51,193 bases of DNA. Source: an uncultured beta proteobacterium. GTDB taxonomy: Bacteria; Pseudomonadota; Gammaproteobacteria; Burkholderiales; Burkholderiaceae_B. The position numbers and the translations under genes were made by a program. Within the stretch, counting starts at the first letter, position 1; each line of letters starts with the position of its first letter. This document shows positions 39,506 through 50,755 of this stretch, piece after piece. The notes beneath the pieces were generated by a model that ran no database searches, had not been told where the DNA came from, and saw only the letters and a program-made list of their open reading frames with translations. The stretch lies in assembly GCA_903821335.1 (NCBI GenBank), contig CAIJKV010000276.1, forward strand, positions 1 through 51,193, given 5' to 3'.

Positions 39506-40045
39506 TTAAGCTGCCATCATGTCGCGCATGCGGACCAACTGGGCTTGCACGGATGTGTCGAGTACGTGGTCACCCACGATGACGCGCACTCCCCCGATCA
39601 GGGAAGCGTCAACGGTAACGTGGGGCTTGAGCTTGAGCCCGAACTTGGGTTCAAGCAGCTGAATCAGCTGTGAAACCTGCTCATCGGACATCGGGAATGC
39701 GCTGTTGATGTTGGCCTGGGCCACACCCTCGGCTTCATCCTTGAGGGCATGAAACTGCTCAGCGATCAGAGGCAGAAGTAACAGGCGATCATTCGTGATC
39801 AACAATGTCACGAAATTCTGCATCGGCTTGTCGACATCTGAACCAAGCAGGCTGAGAAAAATGCTGGTTCGCTGCGCATCTTCGAGGCGAGGGTCAGTCA
39901 TGACCACACGCACGTCTGGATTGCTCGCGACATCAGCAAGTTGCTGCACCTGATCGGCCCACGAGGCCAGGCCTGCCTTGTCGTCACGCGCCGCAGCAAA
40001 CAGCGCTTCGGCGTAGGGACGGGCAACGGTTGAAAGTTCTGCCAT
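39506..40045 (-). CDS. atpH: ATP synthase F1 subunit delta
   Basis: The stator cap subunit (179 residues), which joins F1 to the b-subunit dimer. The helical N-terminal domain ([17 protein letters not shown]) and the C-terminal [35 protein letters not shown] are typical. It is 14 bp after atpF. Confidence 0.96.
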   Translation of the reverse strand: MAELSTVARPYAEALFAAARDDKAGLASWADQVQQLADVASNPDVRVVMTDPRLEDAQRTSIFLSLLGSDVDKPMQNFVTLLITNDRLLLLPLIAEQFHALKDEAEGVAQANINSAFPMSDEQVSQLIQLLEPKFGLKLKPHVTVDASLIGGVRVIVGDHVLDTSVQAQLVRMRDMMAA

Positions 40046-40059
40046 GTCGACCCCGGGGA

Positions 40060-40530
40060 TTAAAGCTGAGCCTTAAGCTGCGCAAGCAACTCGGCATGGG
40101 CACGGGCGTCAACCTCGCGCTTAAGGATCTGCTCTGCGCCTTTGACAGCGAGGTCAGCCACATCGTCACGCAAAGCATCACGTGCGCGCTGTACTTCCTG
40201 CGCGGCATCTTGCTTGGCTTGCGCAACAATGCGTGCACGCTCGACTTCGCCTTCGGCACGGGCCTGCTCGATAATTTGAGCAGCGTGTTTTTCAGCGTCC
40301 GTCATGCGGACATGCAGGTCAGATTTGGCAGATGCCTCGATCAAACTGATGCGAGCCTGCGCTTGTGCCAGGTCAGCTTTGCCTTTTTCGGCAGAAGCCA
40401 GCCCGTCAGCAATTTTCTGGCGTCGCTCATCAATTGCCTTTGTCAGGGGAGGCCAGATGAACTTCATCGTGACCCAACCCAGGACAAAGAACACGATCAT
40501 CTGGAAAAAGATCGTCGCGTTCAGATTCAC
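40060..40530 (-). CDS. atpF: ATP synthase Fo subunit b
   Basis: The peripheral stalk subunit (156 residues), a single N-terminal membrane helix (about 5-27, [21 protein letters not shown]) followed by a long charged alpha-helical coiled coil. I start it at a GTG (40530) with GGGAAA 5 nt upstream, because this gives the standard length and N-terminus. A longer frame to 40578 adds 16 residues that no family member has. Confidence 0.95.
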   Translation of the reverse strand: MNLNATIFFQMIVFFVLGWVTMKFIWPPLTKAIDERRQKIADGLASAEKGKADLAQAQARISLIEASAKSDLHVRMTDAEKHAAQIIEQARAEGEVERARIVAQAKQDAAQEVQRARDALRDDVADLAVKGAEQILKREVDARAHAELLAQLKAQL

Positions 40531-40664
40531 GGTCGTTTCCCTATTACAGCTATGCCCCACAGACAAAATGTCTCGCAAGGCTGAATCGATAAGCCGTTAG
40601 CAGGCAAAGCCTGCCAGCGGCGCGTTCGCCCGACCCGGAACCCCGGGGCGAGCACCCGAACTAT

Positions 40665-40985
<321 letters not shown>

Positions 40986-41031
40986 AATCTGTTCTGACCG
41001 ACGATCCCGAAGGATGATGATCGACCCGACA

Positions 41032-41913
41032 TCAATGCCCTTCGTGAGCCTGACCGATGTAAACCAGTGTGAGCATCATAAAAATAAAAGCTTGCAACAA
41101 CACGATCAGGATATGGAAAATTGCCCAGATCGAGCCCGCCAGAATATGACCGACCCCCAGGCCGATGCTCATCGCATTGAAACCCGTCCATGCGCCGCCC
41201 AGCAAGGCGATCAGCATGAACAGCAGTTCGCCGGCGAACATGTTGCCGAACAACCGCATGCCAAGAGAAACCGACTTCGCTGCATATTCAACCAAATTCA
41301 GCAGAAAGTTGGCAGGAGCAAGAATCCAGGCGCCGATGCCGTGGGCATGGAAGGGAGCCGTAAAGAGTTCTTTGACAAAACCGCCAGGGCTCTTGATTTT
41401 GATGCCGTAATAAAGCATCAGCAACAAGACGCCCATTGACATACCCATCGGTATGTTCAGGTCGGCCGTCGGCAGTATCCGGTGATAGTAAAGTGGGTCG
41501 GTTGGCTCATGGCCAAAGCCCAGCGCGTGAATAATGACACTGGGCAGATCAACTGGCACCAGGTCAAGCGCGTTCATCAGAATGATCCACACAAACACCG
41601 TCAGAGCCAGTGGCGCCGCAAATTTGCGGGTCGCTGGACTGGAGATGATGCTGCGAGCCTGCTGGTCGACCATGTCAACCAGCATTTCGATCGCGCCTTG
41701 AAACCGGCCAGGCACGCCAGCCGTTGCACGACGGGCTGCGAGCCACATCACGAATACGGCGATGAGACCCATCGCTGACGACCAGAAAATCGAGTCGTAG
41801 TTGATGATATCGAACTGGGCGATCAGATCCTGCTTGTGCCCAGAACTATTGAAATGGACCAAGTGGTGCTGAATATACTCAGACTGGGGTGATGCGTCAG
41901 CGGCAGCAGACAT
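41032..41913 (-). CDS. atpB: ATP synthase Fo subunit a
   Basis: The stator proton-channel subunit (293 residues) with five or six membrane segments. The essential Arg220 lies in [18 protein letters not shown]. The [13 protein letters not shown] segment (near 115-125) and a His/Glu-bearing C-terminal helix ([11 protein letters not shown] at the end) agree with the family. It is separated from atpE by a 127-bp A+T-rich leader and from atpI by 96 bp. Confidence 0.97.
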   Translation of the reverse strand: MSAAADASPQSEYIQHHLVHFNSSGHKQDLIAQFDIINYDSIFWSSAMGLIAVFVMWLAARRATAGVPGRFQGAIEMLVDMVDQQARSIISSPATRKFAAPLALTVFVWIILMNALDLVPVDLPSVIIHALGFGHEPTDPLYYHRILPTADLNIPMGMSMGVLLLMLYYGIKIKSPGGFVKELFTAPFHAHGIGAWILAPANFLLNLVEYAAKSVSLGMRLFGNMFAGELLFMLIALLGGAWTGFNAMSIGLGVGHILAGSIWAIFHILIVLLQAFIFMMLTLVYIGQAHEGH

Positions 41914-42009
41914 AAATGATCTCTACTTTAAATCTTGACCGGAAACAGCGCAAAAGCACTGTTGTACGTAATCGACAAGGCTCGCCGCGTATTGCCTGGC
42001 AAGTCCATG

Positions 42010-42486
42010 CTAGCGGGATCGGGAACGCCCGAACGCGAACATCAATACATAACCCTTGAGTACCGCGACCAACCCGACCAACACAGCCAGCCACTGGACA
42101 CGATCACCACCCAATCGGGCTACCAACCACAACAAACCAACCGCCGCGCCCATTTTCAGCATCTCGCCCACCAGGAACAGGAAGGGGCCGGAGCCTTGAG
42201 GGCGGTGCGTTGCAAGGATTAACCGCAACGCAAACAACGTGTTTGGCACAAAATATGCCGCAGAACCAGCCAACGCTGACAAGGCGGCATCTAACCCGGC
42301 AACCATCCAGGCTAGCAGGGCAACCAACAACCCCAGCCCGGCTTGCGCCATCACAATCTGCATCAACTCGCGTCTGGCACGCGCATTCATCCGGTCGCGG
42401 TCTGCTTGCGTCAGCACAAGCATTTCTGCCTGGATCGCTGGCGACTGCGGTTCTGTCGGCGACTGCCGCACAACTACGTCTGCCAT
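42010..42486 (-). CDS. atpI: ATP synthase accessory protein I
   Basis: The 158-residue first gene product of the atp operon, a small polytopic membrane protein thought to help c-ring assembly or Mg2+ supply. About four hydrophobic segments follow a polar N-terminus, with the family pattern GSAAYFVPNTLFALRL (near 75-90) and the GPFLFLVGEMLKMG helix. The start at 42486 has GAGGG about 8 nt upstream. A 70-codon longer frame would cover the promoter region and is rejected. Confidence 0.88.
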   Translation of the reverse strand: MADVVVRQSPTEPQSPAIQAEMLVLTQADRDRMNARARRELMQIVMAQAGLGLLVALLAWMVAGLDAALSALAGSAAYFVPNTLFALRLILATHRPQGSGPFLFLVGEMLKMGAAVGLLWLVARLGGDRVQWLAVLVGLVAVLKGYVLMFAFGRSRSR

Positions 42487-42550
42487 CGAACGACCCTCGC
42501 CACTAAACCAGACCACGTCTACGCACATTCCGCAAGCGTCAAACCACGAA

Positions 42551-42580
42551 AGTATAGCCGGTTTTAGTGCCTTGACGCAA
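42551..42580 (-). promoter_or_regulatory. candidate promoter of the atp operon
   Basis: TATACT (-10, 42551-42556) and TTGCGT (-35, 42575-42580) on the minus strand with an 18-bp spacer. The predicted start is about 58 nt upstream of atpI. This is the best match in the 222-bp gap between atpI and the enoyl-CoA hydratase gene. Confidence 0.45.
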
Positions 42581-42708
42581 ACCATACCCAGGCAAGGGTT
42601 AAGTGCCCCTTGACCCCATATTGTCAGCGGCCGTCCCACAGCGTGCAGGTGGCGCCACGCTGACCGACCTGCCCGGCTCAGCGCCCCTGCGCCCAATGCT
42701 TGAACGCC

Positions 42709-43485
42709 TTAATGATGCTTGAAATCCGGTTTACGTTTTTCGACGAAAGCAGCCATCCCTTCTTTCTGGTCCTCCGTCGCGAACGTGGAATAGAACACGC
42801 GACGCTCAAACAGGACACCTTCGTTGAGGGAAGACTCGTAAGCGCGGTTAACGCACTCCTTTGCCAGAAGCACAGAAGGCAACGACATACTGGCAATGAT
42901 GGTCGCAGCCTCAAGGGCCTCATCGAGCAACCGGTCTGGCGCCACCACGCGCGACACCAGGCCAGCCCGCTCAGCCTCGGCCGCATCCATCATGCGTGCG
43001 GTCAGCACCAGGTCCATCGCCTTGGCCTTGCCCACTGCACGCGGCAACCGCTGCGTGCCGCCCGCGCCAGGTATCGTACCCAGCTTGATTTCGGGCTGTC
43101 CGAACTTCGCCGTGTCTGCGGCGATGACAATGTCACACATCATCGAGAGTTCACATCCGCCGCCCAGCGCGTATCCAGCCACGGCCGCGATCACGGGTTT
43201 GCGCACGCGGCGCAGTGTTTCCCAGTTGCGCGTAATGTATTCAGACTTGTATACGTCCAGATATGACCAGTCTTTCATCGCGCCAATGTCAGCGCCTGCT
43301 GCAAAAGCCTTTGCACTGCCGGTGATGATGATCGCGCCAATGTCGTCGCTGGCATCGAATGCCAGCAACGCCGCACCCAGTTCGTCCATCAACTGGTCGT
43401 TCAGCGCGTTAAGCGCCTTGGGACGATTCAACGTCAGCAGGCCGACTCGACCACGGGTCTCGATCAGGACAAGAGGTTCGCTCAT
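42709..43485 (-). CDS. enoyl-CoA hydratase
   Basis: A crotonase-family hydratase of 258 residues that adds water to trans-2-enoyl-CoA in beta-oxidation or aromatic degradation. Both catalytic glutamates are visible, in [11 protein letters not shown] and [25 protein letters not shown]. The CoA/oxyanion loop [15 protein letters not shown] is typical. The start at 43485 follows AAGGAGA at 4 nt. It is very close to mitochondrial-type short-chain enoyl-CoA hydratase (ECHS/PaaF-like). It is a single gene, divergent from the M61 peptidase across 36 bp. Physiological chain length is not evident. Confidence 0.92.
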   Translation of the reverse strand: MSEPLVLIETRGRVGLLTLNRPKALNALNDQLMDELGAALLAFDASDDIGAIIITGSAKAFAAGADIGAMKDWSYLDVYKSEYITRNWETLRRVRKPVIAAVAGYALGGGCELSMMCDIVIAADTAKFGQPEIKLGTIPGAGGTQRLPRAVGKAKAMDLVLTARMMDAAEAERAGLVSRVVAPDRLLDEALEAATIIASMSLPSVLLAKECVNRAYESSLNEGVLFERRVFYSTFATEDQKEGMAAFVEKRKPDFKHH

Positions 43486-43521
43486 GGGTGTCTCCTTGGA
43501 AATGTGAAATAACATAGCGAC

Positions 43522-45297
43522 ATGAATATCAAGCCCATACTTTACAGCCTGGAGCCCCATGACCCGGCGGGTCATCGCTTCAGAGTGACCATGACCATAC
43601 CTGATCCGGCCCGCTCGGGGCAAACCCTGTCGCTACCCGCCTGGATTCCCGGCAGCTACCTGCTTCGCGACTTCGCCCGCCAGATTGAAACGATTTCAGC
43701 CAAAGCGGGCTCGCGCAGCCTGCCGGTCACGAAAGTGAGCAGCCACAGCTGGCGTGTCGCCCCGTGTGACGGCCCACTGCACGTCACAACGATCATTTAC
43801 GCCTGGGATTTGTCTGTACGGGGTGCGCACCTGGACGAAACCCATGGGTTTTTTAATGGCACGAGCGTCTTCCTTCAAGTACACGGGCACGAACAGCGCC
43901 CTTGCCTGGTCACGTTACTGCCGCCGCCAACACCCTCGCACTGGAACGTCTACACAAGCCTGCCCGAGGTCAGTCACGCTCGTCTGGCGGGGCCGCATCG
44001 CGGATTTTGCGCCTATCGCGCGGATAACTATGATGCGCTGATTGACCACCCGGTTGAAATGGGCACGCCACAGGTCGTTCGCTTCAACGCCTGTGGGGCA
44101 CCGCACGAGATGGTGTTCACCGGGCAGATTCCCAACCTTGATCTCAAGCGGATCGCGGCCGACGTGAAACGGATTTGCGAAACACAAATCAGGTTCTTCG
44201 AACCGGATACACATCGCGCGCCCTTTCTCGACAGCGCGTCGCGCTACCTGTTCATGACCATGGTGACGGGCGACGGCTACGGCGGACTTGAGCACCGCGC
44301 GTCGACAGCACTTGTCGCGTCGCGCAAAGATCTGCCCGTGCGCGGCGTGGCCGACGCACCAGAGGGCTACCAGACATTTCTCGGGCTCGTGAGTCATGAA
44401 TATTTTCACACCTGGAACGTCAAGCGCATCAAGCCCGCAGCCTTCGCTCCCTACGACTTATTACGCGAGAACCACACGCGTCTGCTCTGGATATTCGAAG
44501 GGTTCACCTCGTATTACGACGACCTGATGCTGCTGCGCAGCGGCGTGATCGACCGGCATGCCTATCTGGGCATGCTTGCCAAACAGATCTCCAGCGTCGT
44601 CTCCAGTCCCGGTCGCCATAAGCAGTCCGTTGCCGACAGCTCCTTCGACGCCTGGACGCGCTACTACAAACAAGACGAAAACTCGAGCAACGCACTGATC
44701 AGTTACTACACCAAAGGTGCCCTGATCGCGCTGGGACTTGATCTGACCATACGCGCGGCCACCCAGGGGCAGCGCAGTCTGGATGATGTCATGCGCCTGC
44801 TGTGGGTTCGCTTTGGCCGTGACTTTTATCGTGGCCCGGGACAGGGGCTGTCCGAAACCGCTTTCCCGAAACTGGTTCGCGAGGCGACGGGCGTGGAGGT
44901 AGCCGACCAGGTCGAACGCTGGGCGTACGGCACGCAAGACGTGCCGTTGGAGCGCCTGCTGGCCACACAGAACGTGGCACTGTCATGCAAGGCCGCAGGC
45001 AATCGCCCCTCGCTGGACGCGCGGGTTCGGCAGCAGGCAGACCAACTCGTCCTGGCTTCTGTCGTTGAACATGGTGCTGCCCACCAAGCCGGCCTGTCAG
45101 CGATGGATGCGCTGGTGGCGATCGATGGCATCAAGGTGCCTGCTGCGCCCGGTGCGCTCGACGCGCTGCTGTCGCGCTACCAGGCCGGCGACGTGGTCGC
45201 CATGCATGTATTCCGGCGCGACGAGTTGCGCTGTTTCAATGTTCGGTTGACGGCACCGTCGGCCGCCGAATGCACACTTCAAGACTTGACAAGGTAG
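43522..45297 (+). CDS. M61-family metallopeptidase with PDZ domain
   Basis: A 591-residue peptidase of the glycyl-aminopeptidase-like M61 family. An N-terminal beta-rich domain (about 1-180) precedes the thermolysin-like zinc site HEYFH (292-296), with the third zinc ligand Glu probably in [12 protein letters not shown] (Glu326). A C-terminal PDZ domain (about 505-580, [23 protein letters not shown]) should bind peptide termini. No signal peptide is evident, so a cytoplasmic location is suggested. It lies 7 bp upstream of selU, so the two are probably co-transcribed, although no functional link is known. Confidence 0.87.
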   Translation: MNIKPILYSLEPHDPAGHRFRVTMTIPDPARSGQTLSLPAWIPGSYLLRDFARQIETISAKAGSRSLPVTKVSSHSWRVAPCDGPLHVTTIIYAWDLSVRGAHLDETHGFFNGTSVFLQVHGHEQRPCLVTLLPPPTPSHWNVYTSLPEVSHARLAGPHRGFCAYRADNYDALIDHPVEMGTPQVVRFNACGAPHEMVFTGQIPNLDLKRIAADVKRICETQIRFFEPDTHRAPFLDSASRYLFMTMVTGDGYGGLEHRASTALVASRKDLPVRGVADAPEGYQTFLGLVSHEYFHTWNVKRIKPAAFAPYDLLRENHTRLLWIFEGFTSYYDDLMLLRSGVIDRHAYLGMLAKQISSVVSSPGRHKQSVADSSFDAWTRYYKQDENSSNALISYYTKGALIALGLDLTIRAATQGQRSLDDVMRLLWVRFGRDFYRGPGQGLSETAFPKLVREATGVEVADQVERWAYGTQDVPLERLLATQNVALSCKAAGNRPSLDARVRQQADQLVLASVVEHGAAHQAGLSAMDALVAIDGIKVPAAPGALDALLSRYQAGDVVAMHVFRRDELRCFNVRLTAPSAAECTLQDLTR

Positions 45298-45304
45298 GCC
45301 CTGA

Positions 45305-46399
45305 ATGCGACCCAATACTCAGGACTACCAGTCTCTGTTTTTGAATGACACGCCATTGCTGGACGTGCGCGCTCCGGTCGAGTTCGCACAGGGTGCCTTT
45401 CCTGGCGCCGTCAACGTGCCACTGATGACTGACGACGAGCGTCACCAAGTCGGACTTCAATATAAGCAGAGGGGTCAGGAATCGGCAATCCGACTCGGAC
45501 ACCAGTTGGTGTGCGGCGAGACCAAGGCGGCCCGCATCGCGCGCTGGGCAGAGTTTGCCCGCAAGCACCCGGATGGCTATCTGTATTGTTTCCGTGGCGG
45601 GTTGCGTTCGCAGATATCACAGCAATGGCTGAATGAAGCGGGGATCGAATATCCACGCATCCTGGGTGGCTACAAGGCCATGCGCGCCTTTCTGCTTGAG
45701 TCACTTGAACAAACCATTGCCCACTCATCGTTCCTGCTCGTCGCCGGGTTCACGGGTTGTGGCAAAACCGAGGTCATTCATGATATTGACGCCACCGTCG
45801 ATCTTGAAAAACTTGCGCATCACAGGGGTTCGAGTTTTGGCAAACACGCTACCGACCAACCCGTGCAAATCGACTTTGACAATCGCCTGGCGATCGCGTT
45901 GTTGAGGCTGCATGCCCGTGGTATCAAGCACATTGCGCTAGAGGACGAGTCCAGGCTGATCGGTCGCTGTGCCTTGCCGATCAGCCTGCGTGACATCATG
46001 CTCAAGAGCCCCGTGGTTTGGCTCGAGGAACCTACTGAGACGCGCGTCGAACGCATTTTGCATGATTACGTCGAAGACCTTGGCAACCAGTTCAATTCGC
46101 TGCACGGATCCATCGACGGCTTTGACGCGTTTTCGCAACGCCTGCTCGAGAGCCTGCAGAATTTGTACAAAAGGCTAGGTGGCGAGCGGCACGCACGCCT
46201 CGATGCTGCCATGCGTGAAGCGCTGGCCGCACAGAAAGCGACAGGTTCGATTGACCTGCATCGGGAATGGATCCGTCCATTACTGACCGAATACTACGAC
46301 CCGATGTACGAACACCAACGCGAGAGCAAAGCCGAGCGCGTGGTGTTCTCGGGAGATCGCCAATCGGTCACCCAATATCTGAAAAGCACTGGTTACTGA
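45305..46399 (+). CDS. selU: tRNA 2-selenouridine synthase
   Basis: A tRNA-modifying enzyme (SelU/MnmH, 364 residues) that converts 2-thiouridine at the wobble position to 2-selenouridine through a geranylated intermediate. The N-terminal rhodanese domain (LLDVRAPVEFAQGAFPGAVNVPL) carries the catalytic Cys95 in YCFRGGLRS. A P-loop GFTGCGKT is at 148-155. Selenophosphate from SelD would be needed as donor; no selD is in the window. It follows the M61 peptidase gene by 7 bp. Confidence 0.92.
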   Translation: MRPNTQDYQSLFLNDTPLLDVRAPVEFAQGAFPGAVNVPLMTDDERHQVGLQYKQRGQESAIRLGHQLVCGETKAARIARWAEFARKHPDGYLYCFRGGLRSQISQQWLNEAGIEYPRILGGYKAMRAFLLESLEQTIAHSSFLLVAGFTGCGKTEVIHDIDATVDLEKLAHHRGSSFGKHATDQPVQIDFDNRLAIALLRLHARGIKHIALEDESRLIGRCALPISLRDIMLKSPVVWLEEPTETRVERILHDYVEDLGNQFNSLHGSIDGFDAFSQRLLESLQNLYKRLGGERHARLDAAMREALAAQKATGSIDLHREWIRPLLTEYYDPMYEHQRESKAERVVFSGDRQSVTQYLKSTGY

Positions 46400-46478
46400 A
46401 TACCCACACCCATCACGATCATCGAGCGACCCAGATCCTCATCAGGCACCTGCGTACCCGTTGGCCCCAGCCTGCGGA

Positions 46479-46805
46479 TTACGATGTGGCGTCAGCGTCG
46501 GTCAGCAGCTTCTTGAGTTCGCCACTTTGATCCATCTCGGTCATGATGTCCGAGCCGCCGACGAATTCACCGGCAACATATAGCTGGGGAACCGTCGGCC
46601 ATTTGGAAAAGTCCTTGATGCCCTGGCGGACATCTTCGTCTTCGAGGACATTGACAGTCACCAGTTTGGTGACACCACAGCCCTTGAGGATCTGGATGGC
46701 TTTCCCGGAAAACCCGCACTGTGGAAATTGTGCCGTGCCTTTCATGAATAGCACAACCGGATTGCTGGTTACGGTTTCACGAATAAAAGTTTGAACGTCG
46801 CTCAT
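46479..46805 (-). CDS. grxD: monothiol glutaredoxin GrxD (Grx4)
   Basis: A 108-residue CGFS-type glutaredoxin (CGFS at 30-33) that binds and transfers [2Fe-2S] clusters with glutathione. The [21 protein letters not shown] segment provides the cis-Pro and glutathione-binding loop. It lies 65 bp downstream of prmC on the same strand and may belong to the hemA-prfA-prmC operon. Function in iron-sulfur trafficking is from family knowledge. Confidence 0.95.
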   Translation of the reverse strand: MSDVQTFIRETVTSNPVVLFMKGTAQFPQCGFSGKAIQILKGCGVTKLVTVNVLEDEDVRQGIKDFSKWPTVPQLYVAGEFVGGSDIMTEMDQSGELKKLLTDADATS

Positions 46806-46870
46806 GATGCACCTGAAGTATGAAAGTCTTTGAAAGTATGCAAATTCAAAAAGTTGAAGCCTGTCGGCAA

Positions 46871-47683
46871 TTATAGTGAACCGCCAGTGACGCGCGGCAA
46901 CCCGGCCAAATCCACTTCGGTGCGCACGACCGCAAAGCCAGCCTGTACCAACATCTGGCGCACCGGCTCGGCCTGGTCATAGCCATGTTCAAGCCACAAC
47001 TGACCGCCTGTATTGAGATGTGCACACGCCCCAGCGATAATCTGGCGCAATGCGGTCAACCCATCGGCTCCATCCGTCAACGCCGAGGCCGGCTCAAACC
47101 GCAAATCACCTTGCTGCAAATGCGCATCATCCATGTGAATATACGGCGGGTTTGAGGCAATCAGGTCAAATCGCCCTTCTGAGGGAAGGGCTTCATACCA
47201 ACTCCCGTGCCACCACTGCACGCGAGCACCAAGCGCTTGCGCGTTGCCCTGGGCAACCGTCAGCGCGGCAACGCTCAAGTCGGTGGCCACGACCCTGGCA
47301 TCCGGTCGCGCAAGGGCCAGGCTGATCGCGACCGCACCGCTGCCCGTGCCAAGATCCAACATGGCCGGCGCGGACCTTGTTGCAACCGCTGTCAATGCCA
47401 CATCGACCAGCAACTCAGTTTCCGGACGGGGAATGAGAACATCCGGCGACACGGTAAACCTATGCCCCATGAATTCCCGATGACCGACCAAGTACGCCAT
47501 GGGCACGCCCTGCCGGCGGCTGGCGGCAAGTGACAATACTGTCGTCACAGGCTCGGGGGCAAGGGCATCCGTGCCATGCGCAAGTAGCCAGGCTCTTGGC
47601 TGCCGCAAGACATGCTCAATCAACATCCGCGCCTCAAGGCGCGGCAAGCCACACATTTGCACGAGTGTGTCGACCGTTTGCAT
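46871..47683 (-). CDS. prmC: release factor glutamine methyltransferase PrmC
   Basis: Methylates the Gln of the GGQ motif of RF1 and RF2, raising termination efficiency. The 270-residue protein has the SAM motif [14 protein letters not shown] (109-122) and the glutamine-binding NPPY (178-181). The start codon shares one base with the stop of prfA, its substrate gene, giving tight translational coupling. Confidence 0.96.
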   Translation of the reverse strand: MQTVDTLVQMCGLPRLEARMLIEHVLRQPRAWLLAHGTDALAPEPVTTVLSLAASRRQGVPMAYLVGHREFMGHRFTVSPDVLIPRPETELLVDVALTAVATRSAPAMLDLGTGSGAVAISLALARPDARVVATDLSVAALTVAQGNAQALGARVQWWHGSWYEALPSEGRFDLIASNPPYIHMDDAHLQQGDLRFEPASALTDGADGLTALRQIIAGACAHLNTGGQLWLEHGYDQAEPVRQMLVQAGFAVVRTEVDLAGLPRVTGGSL

Positions 47684-48765
47684 CAGAGCTCGTCACCCAG
47701 CGCAGCGAGCTGCTCGGCCTGGTGTTCGGCGATCAGCGCACCCGTCAGTTCGGTCAAATCACCTTCCATGATGGCACCAAGTTTGTAGAGAGTCAGGTTG
47801 ATGCGATGATCGGTCACCCGTCCCTGTGGGAAATTGTAGGTTCGAATGCGCTCGGAACGGTCGCCCGAGCCAACCAGACTTTTGCGCTGCGCGGCTTCCT
47901 TATCGTGTCGCTCACGCTGCACCTTGTCTTTCAAGCGCGCGGCCAGCACCTGCATGGCCTTGTCTCTGTTGCGATGCTGCGACCGGTCATCCTGGCATTC
48001 AACCACCAGTCCGGTCGGAAGGTGCGTGATCCGGACGGCGGAATCTGTCTTGTTGATATGCTGCCCGCCAGCGCCACTCGCCCGAAAGGTGTCAATGCGC
48101 AATTCGCTCGGATTGATCACTATCTCGGTGGCGGGATCGGCCTCTGGCATCACAGCCACCGTGCAGGCCGAGGTATGGATACGACCCTGGGCCTCGGTGG
48201 CTGGCACGCGCTGCACACGATGGGCACCGGACTCAAACTTGAGTCTTCCGTAAGCACCCTCACCGTCGATACGCACGATCACCTCTTTGTAGCCTCCAAG
48301 TTCGGAAGGGCTTTCAGACATGAGTTCAATGCGCCAGCCCTGTTGTTCGGCAAATCGCGTGTACATGCGCAGCAAATCGCCAGAGAACAACGCACTTTCA
48401 TCGCCACCGGTTCCCGCACGGATCTCGACAAAAACACTGCGTCCGTCGTCTGGATCACGCGGCAGCAACTGCAGTTGCAGATCGATTTCGAGCTGTTCAA
48501 TACGAGCCTTGCACGCCTCGATTTCGTCAAGCGCCATGGCCTTCATTTCTGGGTCATCCATCATCTGGCGCGCACCGTCCATTTCCGACTCGGCGGTCTC
48601 GAACGCGGCAAATGCCAGCACGACGGGTTCGATTTCCGAGCGCTCGCGCGAGAGCTTGCGAAACTGCGTCATGGAAGAGGCCGCATCAGGTTCGGCCAGC
48701 AGGGCATCGATCTCGACCAAGCGTCGTGAAAGGTGCTCCAGGCGGGCGCGCATTGATGTTTTCAT
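47683..48765 (-). CDS. prfA: peptide chain release factor 1
   Basis: Reads UAA and UAG stop codons and triggers peptide release. In its 360 residues the tripeptide anticodon PAT is at 188-190 (PxT is the RF1 type) and the catalytic GGQ at 233-235. An N-terminal helical domain and the [19 protein letters not shown] block are normal. It lies 77 bp after hemA and overlaps prmC by one base. Confidence 0.97.
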   Translation of the reverse strand: MKTSMRARLEHLSRRLVEIDALLAEPDAASSMTQFRKLSRERSEIEPVVLAFAAFETAESEMDGARQMMDDPEMKAMALDEIEACKARIEQLEIDLQLQLLPRDPDDGRSVFVEIRAGTGGDESALFSGDLLRMYTRFAEQQGWRIELMSESPSELGGYKEVIVRIDGEGAYGRLKFESGAHRVQRVPATEAQGRIHTSACTVAVMPEADPATEIVINPSELRIDTFRASGAGGQHINKTDSAVRITHLPTGLVVECQDDRSQHRNRDKAMQVLAARLKDKVQRERHDKEAAQRKSLVGSGDRSERIRTYNFPQGRVTDHRINLTLYKLGAIMEGDLTELTGALIAEHQAEQLAALGDEL

Positions 48766-48842
48766 GGGGGGAAATTTAGAGAGGTCAACAAACGGGACAA
48801 CGCACGTCGTCCCCGCGAAAGCGAGGTCAGGAGCCAGCGCAG

Positions 48843-50117
48843 CTAACGGCGTTCGTTACCTGAAGGAAAGATGCGTGGGAGCAGTGACAGCAGTTGCTTT
48901 CTTTCCGCGTCTTCACTGTGATTGAGCGCGGCAAGCGTGCCGTGCAGGTACTTTTGAGTCAGGCCGTGGGCGAGTTGCTCGAGCACGGCCTCGGGGGAGT
49001 CACCGCGCGCCAGCATCCGGCGGGCGCGTTCAAGTTCCTGCGCCTGAACAACCTGAGCAGTGGCCTGCAAATTCTTGATCACCGGTACATTGGCACGCAC
49101 CTGCATCCAGTGCATAAAGTGCTGCACCCGCGTGTCAATGATGGTTTCCGCATGCACGACCGCAGCACGGCGGGCATCGGTGCCTGTCTGCACGACGGCT
49201 CCCAGGTCATCGACAGAGTAAAGGTAGACATCATCCAGACGTGCGACCTCGGGTTCGATGTCGCGTGGCACGGCCAGGTCGACCATCACCATGGGCTTGC
49301 GCCGACGCTGACGGGTTGCACGCTCGACCATCCCAAGACCCAGGATGGGCAAGGTGCTTGCCGTACAGGAAACGATGACATCAAACTCGGCGAGCCGATC
49401 AGGCAAGTCGCCCAGCCGCATCGTGGTCGCTGCGAAACGGCTGGCCAGTTCCTCGGCGCGCTCGATCGTGCGGTTGGCGACAACGATCCCAGCAGGCTGG
49501 CGTGCGGCGAAGTGGGTCGCACACAGTTCAATCATTTCGCCCGCGCCGATGAACAGCACGCGGCTTTCATGCAAATCACCAAATACGCGTTCAGCCAGAC
49601 GCACAGCGGCTGCCGCCAGCGACACGGACTGCGCGCCAATCGCGGTTGTGGAGCGCACTTCCTTGGCAACCGAGAACGTACGCTGAAACAACTGATGCAG
49701 CAAAGTGCCCAGGGCACCGGCCTCGTCGGCGGCGCGCACGGCATCCTTCATCTGGCCCAGAATCTGGGGTTCACCCAACACCATCGAATCCAGCCCACTG
49801 GCGACACGAAACGCATGACGCACAGCGTCGTGGCGGTCATGCACATAGACATGTGGCTTGAGCGCACCGGCATCGATTTTGTTGAAATCCGCAAGCCATG
49901 CAGGCAATTGCTCGGCCACATGAGGTTCGGCTGCACAATAAAGCTCTGTCCGATTACAGGTCGAGAGAATGGCTGCCTCGGTCACTGCCCCGCCAAAAGC
50001 GGCGCGCAACGCCGTCAGCGCGGGCAGAACCGAATCTTCGGGCATGGAAACACGCTCGCGCACCGCGACGGGTGCCGAGACATGATTCAGGCCCAGAGCG
50101 AGGACGTTGACCGACAT
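48843..50117 (-). CDS. hemA: glutamyl-tRNA reductase
   Basis: Reduces glutamyl-tRNA to glutamate-1-semialdehyde, the start of the C5 route to 5-aminolevulinate and haem. The 424-residue protein has the catalytic Cys54 in [10 protein letters not shown], the [15 protein letters not shown]-terminus (8-21), the [15 protein letters not shown] segment (about 114-128) and the NADPH-binding fold ([22 protein letters not shown]). Length is normal. It is the first gene of hemA-prfA-prmC(-grxD). A short C-terminal Lys/Glu/Arg-rich end is present. No strong ribosome site is visible before the ATG. Confidence 0.96.
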   Translation of the reverse strand: MSVNVLALGLNHVSAPVAVRERVSMPEDSVLPALTALRAAFGGAVTEAAILSTCNRTELYCAAEPHVAEQLPAWLADFNKIDAGALKPHVYVHDRHDAVRHAFRVASGLDSMVLGEPQILGQMKDAVRAADEAGALGTLLHQLFQRTFSVAKEVRSTTAIGAQSVSLAAAAVRLAERVFGDLHESRVLFIGAGEMIELCATHFAARQPAGIVVANRTIERAEELASRFAATTMRLGDLPDRLAEFDVIVSCTASTLPILGLGMVERATRQRRRKPMVMVDLAVPRDIEPEVARLDDVYLYSVDDLGAVVQTGTDARRAAVVHAETIIDTRVQHFMHWMQVRANVPVIKNLQATAQVVQAQELERARRMLARGDSPEAVLEQLAHGLTQKYLHGTLAALNHSEDAERKQLLSLLPRIFPSGNERR

Positions 50118-50281
50118 GGCGTGAAAAAGATGACCTCAAGCAATTCTGGCTATACGCAATGGACAAAATGGCACATCGCGGCATTTCCAGCAGAAGTCCG
50201 CCATTATAGGGCGGCTTTAGTCCGGAACGAAACGCTCGCGACGAGCGCCTCAATTTTGGTGTAATATCATGCCCTTCAGTT
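50118..50281. promoter_or_regulatory. divergent promoter region hemA / tRNA-Phe
   Basis: A 164-bp gap between divergent hemA and tRNA-Phe. A 6-bp inverted repeat CGCTCG-CGA-CGAGCG (50233-50247) lies just upstream of a TAATAT box (50262-50267) that could be the -10 of the tRNA gene. No consensus -35 is apparent. A hemA promoter must also lie here, but I cannot pick it out. Confidence 0.35.
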
Positions 50282-50357
50282 GGCCTGGTAGCTCAGTCGG
50301 TAGAGCAGAGGATTGAAAATCCTTGTGTCGGTGGTTCGATTCCGCCCCGGGCCACCA
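50282..50357 (+). tRNA. tRNA-Phe (anticodon GAA)
   Basis: A complete 76-nt cloverleaf with encoded CCA. The acceptor GGCCTGG pairs with CCGGGCC (one T-G), the anticodon stem-loop GGATTGAAAATCC has GAA, and the T-loop is TTCGATT. It is followed by a strong intrinsic terminator, so it is a single-gene transcript. Confidence 0.96.
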
Positions 50358-50363
50358 GATTGC

Positions 50364-50397
50364 AAACCCCAACTCGTATGAGTTGGGGTTTTTTATT
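50364..50397 (+). terminator. intrinsic terminator of tRNA-Phe
   Basis: An 11-bp perfect stem AACCCCAACTC / GAGTTGGGGTT with a GTAT loop followed by TTTTATT, 7 bases after the tRNA 3' end. A textbook Rho-independent terminator. Confidence 0.93.
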
Positions 50398-50755
50398 GGG
50401 CGATCGGGCGGGATGCCGCGTGTTGTCGGGGGTTCGTGCGGAAACTTGCGGACTTCGCCTTCGTCACCACCACGCCGGACCTGGGTCTGATTCTCTCTCT
50501 TCTGACCAATTCTCTCTGCGCCGCCGGGGTTCGACTACATGCCGAAGTCCACAAGACACGCACAACAGGGTCAATCAGATCAACGGTCTACAAGTTGTCG
50601 AAGCGATTGGTTCGATTCAGGAATTGGTAGCCAAACTAATCGTGACGCAACGGATGTCCGGTCAAGGCACACCACCGGTCAGTCCGGGGCCACCGACAGA
50701 TGATCAAATCGGCCGCAAGCGGTAATTCGGGCTGCCATTGCCACCGTGGACGTCA
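50398..50755. other. gene-poor segment after tRNA-Phe
   Basis: About 360 bp with no convincing gene. Several short frames are open, but none has a ribosome site or recognisable family. An 11-base match (TGGTTCGATTC) to the tRNA-Phe T-arm occurs near 50605-50616, which is probably chance but is the kind of residue an old integration event could leave. The composition looks less protein-like than the rest of the window. Confidence 0.4.

Noticed and set aside
47530-48729. 399-codon open frame opposite prfA/prmC
   Set aside because: Antisense to two certain essential genes. The product is repetitive in His/Arg/Gly with no family resemblance.
48894-50264. 456-codon open frame opposite hemA
   Set aside because: Antisense shadow of glutamyl-tRNA reductase, rich in His, Gln and Arg, without ribosome site or domain.
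50605-50616. att site formed by repeat of tRNA-Phe
   Set aside because: The shared TGGTTCGATTC is only 11 bases, lies in the T-arm and not at the tRNA 3' end, and no integrase is visible, so it is not called as an attachment site.
50360-50725. 121-codon frame starting at the end of tRNA-Phe
   Set aside because: It begins inside the tRNA terminator, has no ribosome site, and its composition is not protein-like.
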